From contig QOQC01000014.1 of assembly GCA_003331365.1 (NCBI GenBank), positions 1-32,882 of the forward strand: a stretch of DNA of 32,882 nt, given 5' to 3'. Shown piece by piece: positions 1 to 8,182 of the stretch. The position numbers and the translations under genes are program-made. Source of the stretch: Flavobacteriales bacterium. Its GTDB lineage: Bacteria > Bacteroidota > Bacteroidia > Flavobacteriales_D > Crocinitomicaceae. The notes under the pieces are model-generated. The model was not told the origin of the DNA and did no database searches. It was given only the letters and a program-made list of their open reading frames with translations. The stretch's first letter is position 1. Every line of letters begins with the position of its first letter.

Positions 1-87
1 GCAGGAGCAAGTGCACTTGTGGCTGGTAGCTTTGTTTTCAATTCAGACTCTCCTACTCAAACCATCGAAAGATTAAAACAACTATAA
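1..87 (+). CDS. rpe: Ribulose-phosphate 3-epimerase, 3' end only (truncated by window edge)
   Basis: Frame 1 reads AGASALVAGSFVFNSDSPTQTIERLKQL* ; the A-G-A-x-x-L-V-A-G-S-x-V-F motif is typical of the Rpe C-terminus. Confidence 0.8.
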   Translation, partial: AGASALVAGSFVFNSDSPTQTIERLKQL

Positions 88-126
88 GTGCGTAACACTT
101 TGCAAAAAGACACGTTAAATTCATAA

Positions 127-1203
127 ATGTTCAATAAGCTACATCTTCTTTTTATTTTTATGCTTGTGGGTAATTTTACCTTTGGTCAATTAGACCTTGA
201 ACAAGAAGAATTAAAATTAAATGATGAACTTCTTAGTTTTCGAAAAGAGTTTACCAAACTGGGAATGGACCAAGCTAGTCTTTCCTTTGCTTCAAAGATG
301 AAATCATTTTTATCAAATGAAGGTGCATTCGACTATAATTTTAAACATCTTGAAACCGTTGCAATTCTTGACAGCCCTGATGGGAAATTGCGCATAGTTA
401 ATTGGAATATTGAATATCCTGACTTCTCCTATTCTTTTGCTGGATTCGTTATGCATAGAAACAAAACAAAAGTTTCCATATTTGACCTTAAAGATGCATT
501 GGACCCCTATGAAGTTAAACCCAAAGGGGTGATTAATGAAAATAAATGGTATGGCGCGCTTTATTATAAAATCATTCCTTTTGAAAGTGGAAGAAATACA
601 AAATATCTATTAATAGGTTGGGATGGCGGAACAACTGGGAGTAATTTTAAAATCTTAGATGTATTATCCATATCAAAAAAGCACATCTATTTTGGAAGCC
701 CGGTTTTTTATTCAAATGGTGAGGTATTAGAGAGAATTATTTTTGAATACTCTGATAAAGCCAATATGACTGTGAGATATGAAGAAAAGTATGGTCGAAT
801 TGTTTTGGACCATCTTTCACCCGAAGCTCCCTCAATGGAAGGCGTGTATTCTTATTATGTTCCAGACTTTTCCTATGATGCCTATATTTTTAATGGTAAA
901 TACTGGACACTTAAAGAAGATGTCATTGCAGTAAATAGTCCTCAAGAAGGAAAAAATGAATTTATACAACTTAACCCTCGAACAGGCAGATTGGAGAAAA
1001 AAAGGTTTAAAAAAGACTGGATCAATCCAACCAATAGTCAGATAAAAGGTGAAGTAGAACATGTCGCAAGAATTCCAGAAACGCCTGAAGCTAATGAAAC
1101 CATTCCGCAAGAAAAGAAAAATAAAAAGAGGCATAAGAAGTATGACTCAGGTCTTTCTGTAACTACAGGTAAATACAAGAGAAAACGAAAGAGAAATAAT
1201 TAA
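127..1203 (+). CDS. Secreted protein of unknown function with a Lys/Arg-rich C-terminal tail
   Basis: 358 aa ORF with N-terminal signal peptide (MFNKLHLLFIFMLVGNFTFGQ) and basic tail KKNKKRHKKYDSG...KYKRKRKRNN; stop overlaps the next start (TAATG). Confidence 0.8.
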   Translation: MFNKLHLLFIFMLVGNFTFGQLDLEQEELKLNDELLSFRKEFTKLGMDQASLSFASKMKSFLSNEGAFDYNFKHLETVAILDSPDGKLRIVNWNIEYPDFSYSFAGFVMHRNKTKVSIFDLKDALDPYEVKPKGVINENKWYGALYYKIIPFESGRNTKYLLIGWDGGTTGSNFKILDVLSISKKHIYFGSPVFYSNGEVLERIIFEYSDKANMTVRYEEKYGRIVLDHLSPEAPSMEGVYSYYVPDFSYDAYIFNGKYWTLKEDVIAVNSPQEGKNEFIQLNPRTGRLEKKRFKKDWINPTNSQIKGEVEHVARIPETPEANETIPQEKKNKKRHKKYDSGLSVTTGKYKRKRKRNN

Positions 1204-2054
1204 TGCAACTTGGCCTCATAAATACCCTAACCATTGATAGATTCACTCCTCCTGGTGCTTTTTTGAGAGACTCACAAGGTAATGAGGTTTTACTTCCTAA
1301 AAAGTATGTTAAAGAGGAGTTTGAACTTGAACAAGAAATTGACGTATTTGTCTTTAAAGACAGTGAACAACGAATTGTTTCTACTACAGAGAAGCCTCAC
1401 CTACTGCTAGGCCAATTCACTTATCTAAAAGTAACCCAAATCCAACCTATTGGCGCTTTTGTGGATTGGGGTTTAGATAAAAACTTACTTGTACCTTACG
1501 GCGAACAAATTTATAATCTTGAAGAAGAGGAATCATACCTCATTGCGCTAAAATATGATGACAAGACAGACCGTCTTTATGGGAGCATGAAAATAAGAAA
1601 CTTATTAGAGCCATGTAGAGAGGACTTAAAAGGTCAAAAAGTAGATCTATTGATTTGCGAATACAATGACTTGGGCATTAGTGTCATTGTAAACAATAAA
1701 TATGATGGGTTAATTTTCAATAGCAATATCATTGCAGATATCAACCATGGAGAGGAAATTGATGGCTATGTAGAAAAAGTAAGAGTCGATGGAAAGCTTG
1801 ATATTCGCTTAGAACCCATAACTGTTAAAAAATATGATATAGCTATTGAAAAAATCTTGACCCGTTTAAATGAACAAGGAAAGCTTTATCTATCTGATAA
1901 ATCTAGTCCAGAAGACATTAACAACGAACTAGGAATGAGCAAAAAAACTTTTAAGCAATCAATCGGAAAGCTTTATAAATGGCGCAAAATCAAACTGCAT
2001 AAAAATTATATTGAGCTTATTCGTCAATCAAACCCGGATGGTAAGAGCGAATAG
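1203..2054 (+). CDS. cvfB: S1-like RNA-binding protein, CvfB/YitL family
   Basis: 283 aa; S1-type motifs (GAFLRDSQGNEVLLPKKYV, GAFVDWGLDKNLLVPYGEQ) plus C-terminal winged-helix-like segment, matching CvfB family layout. Confidence 0.8.
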   Translation: MQLGLINTLTIDRFTPPGAFLRDSQGNEVLLPKKYVKEEFELEQEIDVFVFKDSEQRIVSTTEKPHLLLGQFTYLKVTQIQPIGAFVDWGLDKNLLVPYGEQIYNLEEEESYLIALKYDDKTDRLYGSMKIRNLLEPCREDLKGQKVDLLICEYNDLGISVIVNNKYDGLIFNSNIIADINHGEEIDGYVEKVRVDGKLDIRLEPITVKKYDIAIEKILTRLNEQGKLYLSDKSSPEDINNELGMSKKTFKQSIGKLYKWRKIKLHKNYIELIRQSNPDGKSE

Positions 2055-4089
2055 AATCTTTTATTACCACATCAAGCTGTAAGCTCATTTTTTTTCTTTC
2101 TTGACGGGCATACATTTCCATCTGATCTGTATAATGAGGACTATCCAATCGTCTTGAATTTCCATAAGGCAATACTGTTTCGACCTCTACTCCTTTGTCG
2201 TCATATTGAATAATCATAATATAAGATTCTCCATGGACAGGCTTTACTGTTCCATTCTTTTGCACTTTTGAAGTCATAGCCGCGATCATATCTGTTAAAC
2301 CAGGAACTGCCAATTCTTTACCCACTCTTGAATGTCTTTGATATAATTTCAAGGGAATATCAATACGACCGAAGTACTTCATCAAATGTTTATGAGTTTT
2401 TTCCAGTACTTTTGAAACGAGTATTTCTTGATCAGAAATTTCATTTTTCATCGACAGGTAATTTCGGTAATACTCGGCCCATTGCGCAGCACCAACATTC
2501 ATTGTATCCGCGCGATGATTCCAATTATGAATAATTCGCACCAATTCTTTTTCATTGGGAAAATCTTCAGGCTTATAATTGAAGATTGCATTTGCTCCAG
2601 AAGGTGTCCATATGTCCTGTGGATATTGTATGTCGTATTTGATCTTGAAAAATTCATCCAAACTCAATTTTTTCTTGTTTCTTATAAGTTCCTCAAATCT
2701 CCGACTTCTATTGTTGTAATTTTCAAAATAATCAAGGTGGTATTTTTCATATATTGAGCTATCTGGATTATCTAAATGATGTGCGCAATTATATGGTGAA
2801 TTGTTCGTATTGAATAAGTATCCATGTTTAGGGTTGATCTTCTTTGGTAAAGCCTCAAAGGGTAAATAACCATGCGTCAACAAGGCCGAGGTATCTCCCA
2901 ACATCACATCGTTATGAAACAATTCATCTGATGGGCGATTTGGAATCTTCCCAAGGCTCATGTAGAAAATAGAATCTTCACGGTCTGCATACATTACGTT
3001 AAATCTTGGTATGGCCATCATTTTCAATGCTACTTCAAACTCCTTCCAAGAATTGGATTTTGTCATATGGTACCATTGATCAATTGAAGATATGTTTTCA
3101 AAAGCATTAGAATTGAAAGCAAAGAATCCTTTTTTATTTTTGAGGACTGGTCCAAAAACACTCCACAATACTTTTTTCTTTACACCAATCCTAATACCTA
3201 GTTTGGTTTTTAATTTCAATTTAATTTTCTTTTTTTCAAAATCAATCCAACTTCCATCAAGCATATATTGATTATGATTTTTAGGATTTACCTTCAATTC
3301 ATACATATCAATCAAGTCTGGATAATTGTAGGTATGTGTCCAGCCCAAATTTTCATTGGTTCCTATCATTGGAAAAGGAGAGCCAGGAAATAAACCTCCC
3401 AGCATATTCCAACCTTCTTCAGATATAACATGTGCCTCATACCAAGAAAAGGCTCCTTCCAAAGGCTGATGTGTATTTACATTTAAAACCGTTTTGTTAT
3501 TGGTCATCATTTCACGACTAAAAGCAAAAGCATTTGAACCAATTGTGTTCTGCTCCATAAGCTCATCTCTTTCTTGAACCGTAATATTTTTATTTCCCAA
3601 TAATTCCCCTAGTATATTACCTGTATCGGAGAACAAATGAATAACCAAATTATATCCGGTCAAATAATCCATAACCGTCATAGGAAAGGTATTGTTAACG
3701 AGAACTTCTTCCGGGTGACTATTTGCATAGGCGTTAATTCCATTAACGTAGCCTTCAATTATCAATAAAACTTCATCCGATAAATCAGAATAATGATTTT
3801 CAGCTGTCTTTCTACAGCGAAGCAGAGCTGCCAAATAATCCATGATCACACCTTCTTTGCCACTAAATAAACCCATCTTACCCACCGCAGGAAGAAAGGT
3901 AAATTGAATGGTTTTAAAATCGTCTTCAGCGTGAGCCCAAGCCAAGCCATAGGCAGCATCTCGGTCTGTAACCCCGAGAATATGGGGAACACCATAAGAA
4001 TCACGGTAAATAGTGACATCTTTATTTACCATTTGCCCCTGAAGGTGAAACCCAATAAAGATTAAAAAGAATAAGATTGTATTTTTCAT
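2017..4089 (-). CDS. Penicillin acylase family (Ntn-hydrolase) exported protein
   Basis: YRDSYGVPHILGVTDRDAAYGLAWAHAEDDF and GSNAFAFS (candidate autocatalytic Ser) are family hallmarks. Start moved to internal ATG (MKNTILFFLIFIGFHLQGQ), which gives a signal peptide; the track ORF extends to 4140. Confidence 0.87.
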   Translation of the reverse strand: MKNTILFFLIFIGFHLQGQMVNKDVTIYRDSYGVPHILGVTDRDAAYGLAWAHAEDDFKTIQFTFLPAVGKMGLFSGKEGVIMDYLAALLRCRKTAENHYSDLSDEVLLIIEGYVNGINAYANSHPEEVLVNNTFPMTVMDYLTGYNLVIHLFSDTGNILGELLGNKNITVQERDELMEQNTIGSNAFAFSREMMTNNKTVLNVNTHQPLEGAFSWYEAHVISEEGWNMLGGLFPGSPFPMIGTNENLGWTHTYNYPDLIDMYELKVNPKNHNQYMLDGSWIDFEKKKIKLKLKTKLGIRIGVKKKVLWSVFGPVLKNKKGFFAFNSNAFENISSIDQWYHMTKSNSWKEFEVALKMMAIPRFNVMYADREDSIFYMSLGKIPNRPSDELFHNDVMLGDTSALLTHGYLPFEALPKKINPKHGYLFNTNNSPYNCAHHLDNPDSSIYEKYHLDYFENYNNRSRRFEELIRNKKKLSLDEFFKIKYDIQYPQDIWTPSGANAIFNYKPEDFPNEKELVRIIHNWNHRADTMNVGAAQWAEYYRNYLSMKNEISDQEILVSKVLEKTHKHLMKYFGRIDIPLKLYQRHSRVGKELAVPGLTDMIAAMTSKVQKNGTVKPVHGESYIMIIQYDDKGVEVETVLPYGNSRRLDSPHYTDQMEMYARQERKKMSLQLDVVIKDSIRSYHPGLIDE

Positions 4090-4186
4090 ACGCGAATTTA
4101 AAAAACTAACATGGATAAAATCAATTTGTTGTTCAATCAACTCATATTTGAGATATTTATTATACAGATTATAATTGGTGGCCCTA

Positions 4187-4217
4187 TTGATGCAATCAAT
4201 CTAAAAACATATATTTG
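4187..4217 (+). promoter_or_regulatory. Bacteroidetes-type promoter upstream of efp
   Basis: TTG at 4187-4189, 20-nt spacer, TATATTTG at 4210-4217 (TAnnTTTG consensus). Confidence 0.6.
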
Positions 4218-4233
4218 CCCATAATTTTTAGTG

Positions 4234-4800
4234 ATGGCAAATACTTCGGATATCAGAAATGGATTGTGTATAAAGCACAATGACAAGTTATTTCAAATTA
4301 AGGAATTTCAACATGTAAAACCAGGTAAGGGACCTGCATTTGTAAGAACCAAAATGAGACAAATCGAAACAGGTAGAGTTCTAGATCATACCTTTTCTGC
4401 AGGGCATAAAATTGAAATTGTCCGCATAGAAAATAGGGATTACCAATACCTATATCAAGATGGTGAATCATTCGTTTTCATGAATAATGAAAATTATGAG
4501 CAGGTCAATATTGAGGCTTCTATGGTTGAAAAACCAGAGTTCCTTCAGGAAGGAATGATTTGTAGTATTCTTTTTCATGCAGAAGAAGAATCACCATTGG
4601 TACTTGAACTTCCAATGTATATTATTTCTGAGATCACTTACACAGAACCAGGCGTAAAAGGAGATACAGCTACAAATTCAATGAAACCAGCAACAATTGC
4701 AACAGGTGCTGAAATTAGAGTCCCACTTTTTATTGAAAATGGAGAAACCATTAAGGTTGATACAAGAACTGGAGTTTACGTTGAAAGAGTTAAAAACTAA
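4234..4800 (+). CDS. efp: Translation elongation factor P
   Basis: MANTSDIRNGLCIKHNDKLFQIKEFQHVKPGKGPAFVRTKMRQIETGRVLDHTF is a clear EF-P N-terminal domain; C-terminal IKVDTRTGVYVERVKN. Confidence 0.96.
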   Translation: MANTSDIRNGLCIKHNDKLFQIKEFQHVKPGKGPAFVRTKMRQIETGRVLDHTFSAGHKIEIVRIENRDYQYLYQDGESFVFMNNENYEQVNIEASMVEKPEFLQEGMICSILFHAEEESPLVLELPMYIISEITYTEPGVKGDTATNSMKPATIATGAEIRVPLFIENGETIKVDTRTGVYVERVKN

Positions 4801-4803
4801 TGA

Positions 4804-5886
4804 ATGAAAAAAACGGCACTCACCCATAAGCATATTGAGCTTGAAGCTAAAATGGTACCATTCGCCGGGTATAACATGCCTGTTCAATACGAAGGTGTAA
4901 ATGCGGAACACGAAACCGTAAGAACAGGAGTCGGTGTTTTTGATGTTTCACACATGGGAGAATTCATCTTGAAAGGTCCACAAGCCCTTGAACTGATACA
5001 AAAATTTTCTTCTAATGATGCATCAAAATTATTTGATGGAAAAGCACAGTATTCATGTATGCCTAATGGTAAAGGCGGTATCGTTGACGATTTGATTATA
5101 TATCGAATTTCAGAAAATGAGTATTTCCTTGTAGTGAACGCCTCAAATATTGAAAAAGATTGGAACTGGATTTCATCATTGAATGATTTAGATGTTGAAA
5201 TGACCAATGTTTCTGATGAATACACCTTACTTGCCATTCAAGGACCTCAGGCAGCAACATCGATGCAATCTTTAACGGATGTCATCCTCACTGAAATGCC
5301 TTACTACACCTTTCAGTATGCAACATTTGCAGGAATTCAGGATGTAATGATTTCTGCAACTGGTTACACTGGGTCAGGCGGTTTTGAGATCTACGTCAAG
5401 AATGAAGATGCTGAAAAATTATGGGATGCGGTTTTTGAGGCTGGTAAGGAATTTGGGATTAAACCTATAGGACTTGCGGCTCGTGACACCCTACGTCTAG
5501 AAATGGGATTTTGTCTTTACGGAAATGACATTAGTGATGAAACTTCTCCGCTAGAGGCGGGATTGGGTTGGATTACGAAATTCACGAAAAATTTTGTGGA
5601 TAGTGAATATTTATCTAAACAAAAAGAGGCGGGTATTCAAAGAAAGCTCATTCCTTTTGAATTGATTGATCGGGGCATTCCAAGACAAGGGTACGAAATT
5701 GCTAATGCTAGTGGGCAAATAATCGGGCATGTTACGTCAGGAACAATGTCTCCAAGTATGAAAATTGGTATTGGTTTGGGATATGTTCAAATGAAATACA
5801 CCGCCATAGATTCTGAAATTTACATCGTAGTTCGAAACAAATCCTTGAAAGCAAAGGTCGTCAAGCTACCATTTTATAAAAAATAA
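4804..5886 (+). CDS. gcvT: Aminomethyltransferase, glycine cleavage system T protein
   Basis: [30 protein letters not shown] and [22 protein letters not shown] motifs. Confidence 0.96.
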   Translation: MKKTALTHKHIELEAKMVPFAGYNMPVQYEGVNAEHETVRTGVGVFDVSHMGEFILKGPQALELIQKFSSNDASKLFDGKAQYSCMPNGKGGIVDDLIIYRISENEYFLVVNASNIEKDWNWISSLNDLDVEMTNVSDEYTLLAIQGPQAATSMQSLTDVILTEMPYYTFQYATFAGIQDVMISATGYTGSGGFEIYVKNEDAEKLWDAVFEAGKEFGIKPIGLAARDTLRLEMGFCLYGNDISDETSPLEAGLGWITKFTKNFVDSEYLSKQKEAGIQRKLIPFELIDRGIPRQGYEIANASGQIIGHVTSGTMSPSMKIGIGLGYVQMKYTAIDSEIYIVVRNKSLKAKVVKLPFYKK

Positions 5887-5889
5887 GGT

Positions 5890-6681
5890 TTACCCAGTTT
5901 CAACTACAGCGCGTCTGATGTCATCTGGTAAAATTCCAGTAGGTCTTTTTTCTATCGCCTTTCGAATCTTATTTACAGAGCGTATGTTATAGAGATATAT
6001 TTTCCAATCTTGATTCATATAATGCTGAATATCATCCCTTGACAATGTTTCGTATCGGACAAATAATCCCGCCATCTGAGGATACAAAGAAAAATAATTA
6101 TCTATAGCTGATTTGGAATCAGAATCCAAATATGTAGGATAATCATTTACAAAATGTGCAATCCATGATGCATTGACTGTAATTACTCCGATTTGACATT
6201 CTAAATCAGAAATGACACTATTCAGTGAATTCTTGAATTCCATTGGATCCACGACAACACCGATGGATTGAGGATAGGCTTTTATATCTATAAATAATGT
6301 TTTTGAACTATCGAAAAGATCAAGAATATCACGTAGTTTGCAGAGCTTTTCCTTTTTCATCGTTTGATAATTCAACTCCTCCAAAAATTCTGTGTTATAT
6401 TCTGGTATAGAACCTTCCATACCACAAGAAGATAAATCAATATCATGATAGAGCCACAGCTCTCCATCAAGATCCATTTGAACATCAACCTCAACACCAT
6501 CAACGCCTGAATACTGCATGGCCAATTCAATGGATTCAAATGTATTGTCATGATAAATCGACATTAAATGATTCAAACCCATTCCGCCATGACCTATAAT
6601 TTGGATATCAGCATAATTTTCTTGTTTCTGACAAGAAGTAATGAATAAAATAAAAACAAATAAAAAGATGTTATATCTCAT
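5890..6681 (-). CDS. Glycerophosphodiester phosphodiesterase-like lipoprotein
   Basis: Lipobox FITSCQ; GDPD motifs IIGHGGMG...NTFESIELAMQYSGVDGVEVDVQMDLDGELWLYHD. Start at MRYNIF (6681), which overlaps the upstream gene's stop by 11 nt (ATGAGATATAA). Confidence 0.78.
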   Translation of the reverse strand: MRYNIFLFVFILFITSCQKQENYADIQIIGHGGMGLNHLMSIYHDNTFESIELAMQYSGVDGVEVDVQMDLDGELWLYHDIDLSSCGMEGSIPEYNTEFLEELNYQTMKKEKLCKLRDILDLFDSSKTLFIDIKAYPQSIGVVVDPMEFKNSLNSVISDLECQIGVITVNASWIAHFVNDYPTYLDSDSKSAIDNYFSLYPQMAGLFVRYETLSRDDIQHYMNQDWKIYLYNIRSVNKIRKAIEKRPTGILPDDIRRAVVETG

Positions 6682-7189
6682 ATGACAAACCAATGGAAAA
6701 ATGAAAATTCGGATAAATCAAGCGAACTTCTCTACTAATTCCAGAAAAAGATTCACTCATCAAACCAATAAATGTTTTTTGAAAAAACTTAGTCTTTCCC
6801 CCTATCCTAAATACATATCCTGCACAAAGCTCGTGATGTGATGTAAATGAAGGGCGATTGTAAAAAGAAAAATAATATCCTCCCCCGACACCGAGAACAA
6901 CAAGCTGATTCTCACCAAAACATTTATATAGAGGATTATAAATCAAATCTGTACCAAATCGCAGAAACAAATTCGATTGAATAAATGAATGAATGACTCC
7001 AAATCCAATAGACGGATTTAAAGAAAAAGATTTTACAGGTTTTATGTAGGTAAAAGTTGAATAAAAATCATTTCGTTCTGCACTTGCTGTAATCGCTAGA
7101 GCATCTTTTGAAGTGTTAAGACTTTCGTGTAAATTTTGAGAAAAAGCACATCCATAAGATATAAGGAAAAAAAAGAATATTAAGCGCAT
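6671..7189 (-). CDS. Small outer-membrane beta-barrel-like protein, unknown function
   Basis: 172 aa, signal peptide MRLIFFFFLISYGCAFSQ, alternating hydrophobic/polar strands, aromatic/Gly-rich, ending FHFSIGLSYEI. Confidence 0.65.
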   Translation of the reverse strand: MRLIFFFFLISYGCAFSQNLHESLNTSKDALAITASAERNDFYSTFTYIKPVKSFSLNPSIGFGVIHSFIQSNLFLRFGTDLIYNPLYKCFGENQLVVLGVGGGYYFSFYNRPSFTSHHELCAGYVFRIGGKTKFFQKTFIGLMSESFSGISREVRLIYPNFHFSIGLSYEI

Positions 7190-7195
7190 TGAATC

Positions 7196-7333
7196 CTAAA
7201 ACTTTGGACATTTCTTACATGCATAACCCTTTTTTTTGAACTTTTTACAACACTTTTTCTTCTTTTTATCCATATCACAACTTACTATTGGTAAAATGGA
7301 ATCAAATACACACTCAGAAGGGTTCTTTTTCAT
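7196..7333 (-). CDS. Cys/Lys-rich 45-aa miniprotein, not in the supplied ORF track
   Basis: Hand translation: MKKNPSECVFDSILPIVSCDMDKKKKKCCKKFKKKGYACKKCPKF*. Stop lies 6 nt upstream of the next gene's ATG (7189); TACCTTTG -7 element 20 nt upstream of the ATG. Confidence 0.6.
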   Translation of the reverse strand: MKKNPSECVFDSILPIVSCDMDKKKKKCCKKFKKKGYACKKCPKF

Positions 7334-7336
7334 CTA

Positions 7337-7353
7337 TTTAGAATAATTCTAAA
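7337..7353. promoter_or_regulatory. Palindromic Fur/PerR-family-like operator
   Basis: TTTAGAATAATTCTAAA, a perfect 8-1-8 palindrome containing TTAnAATnATTnTAA (the Per/Fur 7-1-7 box pattern), between the -7 element and the start codon of the 7196-7333 ORF. Confidence 0.5.
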
Positions 7354-7361
7354 CAAAGGTA
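7354..7361 (-). promoter_or_regulatory. -7 element of the minus-strand operon 7333-5890
   Basis: Plus CAAAGGTA = minus TACCTTTG (TAnnTTTG); no clear -33 TTG seen. Confidence 0.45.
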
Positions 7362-7432
7362 ATAACATTATTTGATTTAAATATGACATCTACATAAACC
7401 GTAACCAATAACTCAATATTGATTAAATAAGT

Positions 7433-8182
7433 ATGAATCAAATATTATTTTTACTTATTCTTTTGAGCCCATTATGCGCGATTAATCAAGAGCAATTTAC
7501 CGTTTACTTTCCAACTGACAAATCATACATGGTTCATTCAAGTAAAATGAAACTTAAAACAATGATTGACTCTGAAAGAATAAAGAGCATTGTGAAAATC
7601 GAGGGTTACACGGATTCTACAGCTTCAAATGAATACAATAAAGAATTGGCAGAGAAAAGAATATTAGATATCAAATATTATTTGATTCAAAATAATATTC
7701 AATTAGACGAAAACTTCAGTTCTAAAGCCATCGGAGAAGATTTTAATCAAGAAAATGAAATTTCAAAAAACAGAAAAGTCATTATCACTTACATTTCAAA
7801 TATCAACAAAAAGATAACGGATCTAAAAAAAGGAGAAAAACTGGCTTTGAATCATTTGAATTTTCAACCAGGTACAGACGTATTTAGAGACATTGCTTTT
7901 CCCGTTCTTGAAGATTTGTTACTTACACTGAAAAAACGAGAAGATATACATATTAAAATTCATGGACATATCTGCTGTGCCTTAGATGATTGGCAGGATT
8001 TATCTACACAAAGAGCTATGAGGGTACTTGATTATCTGACTAAAAATGGTATTGACCCCCAAAGGCTGAGTCATCAAGGACATGGAAGCTCCAAACCTAT
8101 ACATAAACTACCAGAAGAAAATGAAGATCAGAGGAAAAACAACAGGAGAGTAGAAATCGAAATTGTTTCGATCAAAGAATAA
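7433..8182 (+). CDS. Exported protein with two tandem OmpA-like peptidoglycan-binding domains
   Basis: Half 1: VKIEGYTDSTASNEYNKELAEKRILDIKYYL...ISKNRKVIITY. Half 2: IKIHGHICCALDDWQDLSTQRAMRVLDYLTKNGIDPQRLSHQGHGSSKPI...QRKNNRRVEIEI. Confidence 0.82.
   Translation: MNQILFLLILLSPLCAINQEQFTVYFPTDKSYMVHSSKMKLKTMIDSERIKSIVKIEGYTDSTASNEYNKELAEKRILDIKYYLIQNNIQLDENFSSKAIGEDFNQENEISKNRKVIITYISNINKKITDLKKGEKLALNHLNFQPGTDVFRDIAFPVLEDLLLTLKKREDIHIKIHGHICCALDDWQDLSTQRAMRVLDYLTKNGIDPQRLSHQGHGSSKPIHKLPEENEDQRKNNRRVEIEIVSIKE

Noticed and set aside
832-1134. Minus-strand 100-aa ORF in the track
   Set aside because: Antisense to the 358-aa secreted protein; Phe/Ile-rich composition is typical of AT-rich antisense frames.
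2328-2757. Plus-strand ORFs 2328-2534 and 2428-2757
   Set aside because: Antisense to the well-supported penicillin-acylase-family gene; no family features.
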